Assembly: GCF_018403265.1 (NCBI RefSeq)
Contig: NZ_BOSI01000005.1
Coordinates: forward strand, 175,205 to 239,204
Reading direction: 5' to 3'
Length of the DNA: 64,000 bases
DNA from: Paenibacillus sp. J31TS4
GTDB taxonomy: Bacteria > Bacillota > Bacilli > Paenibacillales > NBRC-103111
In this document: positions 60,266 to 64,000 of the stretch, piece by piece
Position numbering within the stretch: the first letter of the stretch is position 1
How the letters are laid out: every line of letters begins with the position of its first letter
The notes under the pieces: generated by a model
Databases searched by the model: none
What the model saw: the letters and a program-made list of their open reading frames with translations, nothing else
Told to the model about the DNA's origin: nothing
Position numbers and translations under genes: made by a program

Positions 60266-60910
60266 CTACGCCCCTTTACTTACCACCCTTTGCTCCTGCG
60301 TCAGCTGTCCCATCATTTCGCCCGGCTTGGTCTGCTGCGCTCTTCGGATCCAGGGAAGCGTCAGCCGGAACGCCTTGATCTCGTCATACGTCAGCTTGAT
60401 CTGATACCGAAGGGCCGACAAGCTCCTCGAGCCGAAGCACATAGCCGGCATTCCGATGCAGGAGGCGATATAGCGAATTCGCCGGATGTGAAAGGAGTTT
60501 GAGAGGATCACGCAGCTAGCCAGTCCTTCTTGTTCCATGATCACACGGCAGTTGACCAGATTGTGGACCGTGTTTCGGGACACCGTTTCCAATAGCAGCT
60601 TATCAGCCGGTACTCCATTCTCCTCCAAATACCGTTTCATGATCTCGGCCTCGGACAGCGAGGAGGTAACCGCTCCTCCGGAGAGGAGGATTTTCTGAAA
60701 CCGGAATTTGCTCCACAAGCGAAGCGCAGTATCCAGACGGTCCTTTAACAGCGGATGAATCCGGTCCTGGTCACATTTATATCCCAGGATGATGAGCGCA
60801 TCCGCATTCCCCTTTCGGTAAACTCCTCCATGCATCCAAGCAAAATAAAGCAGTGGCGCCAGAACCACACATCCGGCTGCCAGTCCCCCTATTAGTAACC
60901 AACCCAACAT
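60266..60910 (-). CDS. YdcF/SanA-family (DUF218) membrane protein
   Basis: A 214-residue protein. An N-terminal helix (LLIGGLAAGCVVLAPLLYFAW) is followed by the DUF218 core: DALIILGYKCDQDRIHPLLKDRLDTAL, LLSGGAVTSSLSEAEIMKRYLEENGV, and TVHNLVNCRVIMEQEG. E. coli SanA and YdcF relatives affect envelope integrity or bind SAM, but no reaction is established. ATG 60910 follows AAGGATGATGG. It is a single gene. Confidence 0.85.
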   Translation of the reverse strand: MLGWLLIGGLAAGCVVLAPLLYFAWMHGGVYRKGNADALIILGYKCDQDRIHPLLKDRLDTALRLWSKFRFQKILLSGGAVTSSLSEAEIMKRYLEENGVPADKLLLETVSRNTVHNLVNCRVIMEQEGLASCVILSNSFHIRRIRYIASCIGMPAMCFGSRSLSALRYQIKLTYDEIKAFRLTLPWIRRAQQTKPGEMMGQLTQEQRVVSKGA

Positions 60911-61261
60911 CCATCATCCTTTTGCCGTTTTCATTCCTGAGGCGCCCCTAGAATCGCTGCGCTAGTCCCTCGTTCTCCCGAAGGGACCTGTCGCTTGACC
61001 CTTTGCTGGAAAAGCCCACTCAACTGATTTCCCTCTCTGGTATACCGATCTAGCTAAGTATCCCTACTGCGGTCCGTGGTGGGGAGGGAGAAACCACGGC
61101 CCACTCGATCATTATTCGCAAACAGGCATCTCCTCCTTCTTATGTTAATCTATTGATTAGATAATGCCATTATGCCTGAAGCCAACCCCCTTGACAAGGG
61201 GAACATGTAACAGGTTCCTGCTGGGAAACCCTTTTTGCCACAAAAATGGGCCCTTCGCCCC
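60911..61261. other. Intergenic region between the YdcF-type gene and the SDR remnant
   Basis: No gene in about 350 nt. An imperfect palindrome ATCTA-ttgat-TAGAT lies near 61149-61163. The missing 5' part of the dehydrogenase remnant is not found here in any frame. Confidence 0.4.
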
Positions 61262-61531
61262 TGTAAAGGCGCTCTGAATACATTCACCCTACACCTAGCT
61301 AAGCTCCTAGGTCCACGGGGGATTACTGTGAACGCAGTCATGCCCGGCATAACCGATACGAACGTAAACGCGTCATGGCTCCACACACCCGATGGACGCA
61401 AGTCAGCCGTAGAGATATGGGCTCTTGGACGCATTGGCGAGCCTCCGGATATCGTGGCTTTCACGGCTTCACTTGACGGCCGATGGGTAACGGGACAAAT
61501 GCTCAATGGAACTGGGAGATCCCATTTCTAA
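61235..61531 (+). pseudogene. Short-chain dehydrogenase/reductase remnant (C-terminal third)
   Basis: Similarity starts at about 61262 with KGALNTFTLHLAKLLGPRGITVNAVMPG, which follows the catalytic Tyr-x3-Lys region of SDR enzymes, and continues through ALGRIGEPPDIVAFTASLDGRWVTGQMLNGTG to the normal C-terminus. The NAD-binding glycine motif, the catalytic Ser and Tyr, and any start with a binding site are absent. It is therefore a deletion remnant with no expected activity. Confidence 0.85.
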
Positions 61532-61564
61532 GCTATGTCAGATTATATGGATAGCATGCGTCAA

Positions 61565-61602
61565 AAAAATCACAACACCACCCGTTTAACGGGTGGTGTT
61601 GT
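61565..61602 (-). terminator. Terminator of the tRNA-Arg/tRNA-Leu transcript
   Basis: A 13-bp stem acaacaccacccg/cgggtggtgttgt (61572-61584 with 61590-61602), with A7 at 61563-61569 forming the minus-strand U-tract. It is 170 nt after tRNA-Leu. Confidence 0.85.
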
Positions 61603-61771
61603 TGGACGGTAAAGGAGAGACTGCAACGCATCGGCAAACAGGGCTCCAGGATGTTTCCCCCACGGCAACCCTTTATATGCATTGGCGTACACTTCCAAAG
61701 TTGGATCTCAGCGAAATTAGAATCAAAAAAAAGTTCATCAGATTAATATCCAATGAACTGATCCTACAAAG

Positions 61772-61855
61772 TGGTACCGGTGAGAGGACTCGAACCTCCA
61801 CGGGTCTCCCCAAACGATTTTGAGTCGTTCGCGTCTGCCATTCCGCCACACCGGC
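61772..61855 (-). tRNA. tRNA-Leu (anticodon CAA)
   Basis: Class II tRNA with a long variable arm. The anticodon loop is CTCAAAA, so CAA (codon UUG). The T-loop is GGTTCGAGTCC and CCA is encoded at 61774-61772. It follows tRNA-Arg with a 108-nt gap. Confidence 0.93.
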
Positions 61856-61963
61856 ATATGTTTTCATGTGCTTCCTGGTCATGCCTGCCCACCTTAGTTA
61901 AGGCGGCCCAATCTCCATCGGCCTTTTGCCTGACAAGTGTTCCGTCGGAAGCGATAAAAAAAA

Positions 61964-62040
61964 TGGCGTGCCCTAAGAGATTCGAACTCCTGACCTTTTG
62001 ATTCGTAGTCAAACGCTCTATCCAGCTGAGCTAAGGGCAC
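61964..62040 (-). tRNA. tRNA-Arg (anticodon ACG)
   Basis: 77-nt cloverleaf with acceptor GTGCCCT/AGGGCAC, anticodon loop CTACGAA (ACG) and encoded CCA. It has its own strong promoter upstream. Confidence 0.95.
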
Positions 62041-62060
62041 AAAAAATAAGAACAGTATGT

Positions 62061-62090
62061 ATTATACCATGCATCTTCCCCTATTTGCAA
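62061..62090 (-). promoter_or_regulatory. Promoter of the tRNA-Arg/tRNA-Leu unit
   Basis: On the minus strand TTGCAA (62090-62085) and a perfect TATAAT (62066-62061) are 18 nt apart, with an extended TGG before the -10. Transcription would start about 15 nt before tRNA-Arg. Confidence 0.85.
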
Positions 62091-62115
62091 CGAATTCGGC
62101 CCTAATTCGTATAAC

Positions 62116-62141
62116 GTTTCAGGCCTTTATACAGAGGGTAA
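62116..62141 (+). promoter_or_regulatory. Possible sigma-B-like promoter for the DUF1232 gene
   Basis: GTTTCA (62116-62121) and GGGTAA (62136-62141) are spaced by 14 nt, close to the sigma-B consensus GTTTAA-N13-15-GGGTAT. They lie 55 nt before the start. Whether this organism has sigma-B is not known from the window. Confidence 0.35.
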
Positions 62142-62196
62142 ATACCTATGGAAAAGCCTTTGAAGCCACTTAGCAAGCAAGGAGGGAGGAAACCGG

Positions 62197-62589
62197 ATGG
62201 CTGCCAAATCGATGTCACCCTCTACGGCGTTGGTTCCCGTAGATGAGGCCAAGCAGGAAGCCTATGTGAAGGAAAAGTTTTGGGGGAAGATGAAAAGAAC
62301 GTTTGCCAAGGTTCCCTTCGCGTTAGAAGCAGTAGCCTTGTTTTATGCCGCAACGGACCCAGCCACTCCCAAAAAGGCAAAAGCCATCGCCCTGGCCGCG
62401 CTCGCCTACTTTATCCTACCGATGGACGCAATCCCGGACATTCTTCTGGGAGTTGGATGGACCGACGACGCCGCGATCATCTTGGGAGCCGTTAAGACAC
62501 TGGCGGGTCACGTAACGGACGAGCATAAAGCCAAAGCCAAAGCCTGGGCCTACAGCTTCCGGTCGAAAGCGGAGGTTTCTACAAAATAA
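62197..62589 (+). CDS. YkvA-family (DUF1232) membrane protein
   Basis: A 130-residue protein. ATG 62197 follows AAGGAGGGAGG. The core KAKAIALAALAYFILPMDAIPDILLGVGWTDDAAIILGAVKTL (about 67-110) is the DUF1232 signature, with the invariant Leu-Pro-x-Asp-x-Ile-Pro-Asp turn between two helices. The function is unknown; relatives occur in many bacteria and plants. It is the only protein gene within the tRNA block and lies on the opposite strand, between tRNA-Cys and tRNA-Arg. Confidence 0.88.
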   Translation: MAAKSMSPSTALVPVDEAKQEAYVKEKFWGKMKRTFAKVPFALEAVALFYAATDPATPKKAKAIALAALAYFILPMDAIPDILLGVGWTDDAAIILGAVKTLAGHVTDEHKAKAKAWAYSFRSKAEVSTK

Positions 62590-62600
62590 CCTTCATTACC

Positions 62601-62633
62601 AAAAAACCTCTAAGGCGTTTGCCTTAGAGGTTT
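62601..62633. terminator. Bidirectional terminator between DUF1232 and the main tRNA array
   Basis: Stem aaacctctaaggc/gccttagaggttt (62604-62616 with 62621-62633, loop gttt). The minus-strand exit has T6 and ends the rrn-tRNA transcript after tRNA-Cys; the plus-strand exit (TTTCATTCAT) is weaker. Confidence 0.88.
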
Positions 62634-62660
62634 CATTCATTTGCGCATAGTAAGAAAAGT

Positions 62661-62734
62661 TGGAGGCGCCACCCAGACTCGAACTGGGGGTAAAGCTTTT
62701 GCAGAGCTCTGCCTTACCACTTGGCTATGGCGCC
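62661..62734 (-). tRNA. tRNA-Cys (anticodon GCA)
   Basis: 74-nt cloverleaf, acceptor GGCGCCA/TGGCGCC, anticodon loop CTGCAAA, CCA encoded. Last tRNA before the terminator. Confidence 0.96.
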
Positions 62735-62747
62735 TCGAAACATACAA

Positions 62748-62822
62748 TGGAGCGGAAGACGGGAATCGAACCCGCGACCCTCGCCTTGGCAAGGCGATGC
62801 TCTACCGCTGAGCCACTTCCGC
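62748..62822 (-). tRNA. tRNA-Gly (anticodon GCC)
   Basis: 75-nt cloverleaf, acceptor GCGGAAG/CTTCCGC, anticodon loop TTGCCAA, T-loop GGTTCGATTCC, CCA encoded. Confidence 0.96.
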
Positions 62823-62827
62823 ATAAC

Positions 62828-62902
62828 TGGCTGGGGATCCAGGATTCGAACCTGGGCATGACGGAGTCAAAGTCCGTTGCCTTACCGCTTGGCTAATCCC
62901 CA
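62828..62902 (-). tRNA. tRNA-Gln (anticodon TTG)
   Basis: 75-nt cloverleaf, acceptor TGGGGAT/ATCCCCA, anticodon loop CTTTGAC, CCA encoded. Only 5 nt from tRNA-Gly. Confidence 0.96.
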
Positions 62903-62927
62903 ATGTGGTATGTAGGTGGGATAAATA

Positions 62928-63004
62928 TGGGGCGATCGAAGGGAATCGAACCCTCGGATCCCGGAGCCACAATCCGGTGCGTTAACCACTTCGCCACGAC
63001 CGCC
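62928..63004 (-). tRNA. tRNA-His (anticodon GTG)
   Basis: Anticodon loop TTGTGGC. It has the extra 5' G (G-1) opposite C73 typical of tRNA-His; acceptor GCGGTCG/CGATCGC with one G-U pair; CCA encoded. Confidence 0.95.
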
Positions 63005-63029
63005 ATAACAAACAAGTTTGAATATCGAC

Positions 63030-63103
63030 TGGCAGGGGCAGCAGGAATCGAACCCACACCAAAGGTTTTGGAGACCTTTGTTCTACCTTTAAACTATGCC
63101 CCT
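63030..63103 (-). tRNA. tRNA-Trp (anticodon CCA)
   Basis: 74-nt cloverleaf, acceptor AGGGGCA/TGCCCCT, anticodon loop CTCCAAA, 3' CCA encoded. Confidence 0.96.
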
Positions 63104-63107
63104 GTAA

Positions 63108-63193
63108 TGGTGGAGGATGATGGATTCGAACCACCGAACTCGTAAGAGAACAGATTTACAGTCTGCTGCGTTTGGCCACTTCGCTAATCCTCC
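63108..63193 (-). tRNA. tRNA-Tyr (anticodon GTA)
   Basis: Class II tRNA (86 nt) with a long variable arm, anticodon loop CTGTAAA, acceptor GGAGGAT, CCA encoded. Confidence 0.95.
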
Positions 63194-63212
63194 AAGATAA
63201 GAAAGCCATTCA

Positions 63213-63241
63213 ATTGTACTACAGAACAATTAAGTTTGCAA
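63213..63241 (-). promoter_or_regulatory. Internal promoter inside the tRNA array (between tRNA-Phe and tRNA-Tyr)
   Basis: On the minus strand TTGCAA (63241-63236) and TACAAT (63218-63213) are separated by exactly 17 nt. It would drive tRNA-Tyr to tRNA-Cys. The 65-nt spacer is much longer than its neighbours, which are 4-25 nt. Confidence 0.65.
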
Positions 63242-63258
63242 CCATTCCTAAGATTCAA

Positions 63259-63334
<76 letters not shown>

Positions 63335-63344
63335 TTGAATCAAA

Positions 63345-63421
63345 TGGCGGAGCCGACGGGATTCGAACCCGCGGTCTCCTGCGTGACAGGCAGGCATGTT
63401 AGGCCTCTACACCACGGCTCC
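63345..63421 (-). tRNA. tRNA-Asp (anticodon GTC)
   Basis: 77-nt cloverleaf, acceptor GGAGCCG/CGGCTCC, anticodon loop CTGTCAC, CCA encoded. Confidence 0.96.
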
Positions 63422-63442
63422 ACACTAGGTTCCCTATTGGGA

Positions 63443-63523
<81 letters not shown>

Positions 63524-63538
63524 TCAGTAAAACTTCTA

Positions 63539-63614
63539 TGGTGGGCGCTGACGGGATCGAACCGCCGACCCTCTGCTTGTAAGGCAGATGCTCTCCCAGC
63601 TGAGCTAAGCGCCC
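63539..63614 (-). tRNA. tRNA-Val (anticodon TAC)
   Basis: 76-nt cloverleaf, acceptor GGGCGCT/AGCGCCC, anticodon loop CTTACAA, CCA encoded. Confidence 0.96.
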
Positions 63615-63620
63615 TTACTA

Positions 63621-63692
63621 TGACCCGTAGGGGATTCGAACCCCTGTTACCTCCGTGAAAGGGAGGTGTCTTAACCCCTTGACCAACGGGCC
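63621..63692 (-). tRNA. tRNA-Glu (anticodon TTC), CCA not encoded
   Basis: 72-nt cloverleaf, acceptor GGCCCGT/ACGGGTC, anticodon loop CTTTCAC. After the discriminator A the sequence reads TAG, so CCA must be added by the nucleotidyltransferase; the other 14 tRNAs here all encode it. Confidence 0.94.
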
Positions 63693-63697
63693 CTATA

Positions 63698-63789
63698 TGG
63701 CGGAGAGAGAGGGATTCGAACCCTCGAGACGCTTGTGACGCCTACACGATTTCCAATCGTGCTCCTTCGGCCAACTCGGACACCTCTCC
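63698..63789 (-). tRNA. tRNA-Ser (anticodon GGA)
   Basis: Class II tRNA (92 nt) with a long variable arm, anticodon loop TTGGAAA, acceptor GGAGAGG, CCA encoded. Confidence 0.95.
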
Positions 63790-63792
63790 ATA

Positions 63793-63868
63793 TGGCTCCC
63801 CGAACAGGACTCGAACCTGTGACAACTCGATTAACAGTCGAGTGCTCTACCAACTGAGCTATCAGGGA
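63793..63868 (-). tRNA. tRNA-Asn (anticodon GTT)
   Basis: 76-nt cloverleaf, acceptor TCCCTGA/TCGGGGA, anticodon loop CTGTTAA, CCA encoded. First tRNA after 5S rRNA. Confidence 0.95.
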
Positions 63869-63875
63869 ATGCACT

Positions 63876-63992
63876 GCTTGGCAACGTCCTACTCTCCCGG
63901 AACCCTTCGGTTCAAGTACCATCGGCGCTGGAGGGCTTAACGGTCGTGTTCGAGATGGGTACGCGTGGTTCCCCTCCGCCATTATCACCAAA
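63876..63992 (-). rRNA. rrf: 5S ribosomal RNA
   Basis: About 117 nt on the minus strand, from TTTGGTGATAATGGCGGAGG to GGACGTTGCCAAGC. Conserved loop text includes CCCATCTCGAACACG, GTTAAGCCCTCCAGCGCCGATGGTA and GAGAGTAGGACG. Ends were set by pairing TTTGGTGAT with GTTGCCAAG. It is 7 nt from tRNA-Asn; 16S and 23S genes should lie beyond the right edge. Confidence 0.95.
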
Positions 63993-64000
63993 CAGCTATT

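Noticed and set aside
63194..63258. Degenerate tRNA-Thr between tRNA-Phe and tRNA-Tyr
   Set aside because: No T-loop (GGTTCGA) or acceptor pairing can be found in the 65-nt spacer.

Overview
The window looks like chromosome from a spore-forming, high-GC member of the Paenibacillaceae (Bacillota). Evidence: AGGAGG-type ribosome binding sites with frequent TTG and GTG starts, an SspI small acid-soluble spore protein, coat-type ATP-grasp and CotSA-like genes, LiaFSR with PspA proteins, two LplABC-type sugar ABC transporters each with a large membrane AraC regulator, and an rrn-tRNA cluster ordered almost like trnD of Bacillus subtilis. Most genes lie on the minus strand, as does the rRNA/tRNA block at the right edge. 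No phage, IS element or CRISPR array was seen.

Layout, left to right. 0-5 kb: a purine-catabolism (puc) operon for xanthine dehydrogenase and its molybdenum cofactor helpers; the window cuts the MobA-like last gene. 5-11 kb: rRNA methyltransferase RlmP, KtrA-type K+ gating protein, sspI, an oxidoreductase, coat-associated ATP-grasp and glycosyltransferase genes, and a MarR regulator. 11-14.5 kb: a Tat-linked unit of gluconate-2-dehydrogenase-type subunit 3, a GMC flavoprotein broken by a frameshift, TatA, and a CuA-site lipoprotein. 14.6-21.4 kb: the first sugar cluster (AraC-type sensor regulator, degenerate signal-peptidase-like lipoprotein, LplB, LplC, LplA). 21.6-29.4 kb: prfC, a phosphoesterase, a cyclase-family hydrolase, zwf, a small Sm-like protein, a GNAT enzyme and a CDF metal exporter behind a hairpin-rich leader. 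29.4-34.2 kb: envelope stress genes (liaF-liaS-liaR and pspA-pspC-pspA plus a small membrane protein).

34.6-46.7 kb: MutS2 and UvrC relatives that both lack their usual nuclease end, OsmC, DUF3951, an Eis-like acetyltransferase, moaA with a membrane-anchored molybdoenzyme, a phosphatase, a paired Fluc fluoride channel under an HxlR regulator, and a D,D-carboxypeptidase. 46.9-51.4 kb: a 3-methyladenine glycosylase, a glutamine-type ABC transporter and a DUF4385 gene. 51.6-57.7 kb: the second sugar cluster on the plus strand with the same gene order (AraC, LplB, LplC, LplA). 58-61.5 kb: HAD phosphatase, ROK regulator, a YdcF-type protein and a short-chain dehydrogenase remnant. 61.7-64 kb: 15 tRNA genes, an inserted DUF1232 gene, and 5S rRNA.

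The points most worth following up are: the Tat/GMC/CuA electron-transfer unit; the catalytically dead signal peptidase homologue inside one of two mirrored sugar clusters; probable non-standard start codons for pucD (ATC) and liaS (CTG); the neighbouring nuclease-less MutS2 and UvrC proteins; and the tRNA array in which the place of tRNA-Thr is taken by a promoter.
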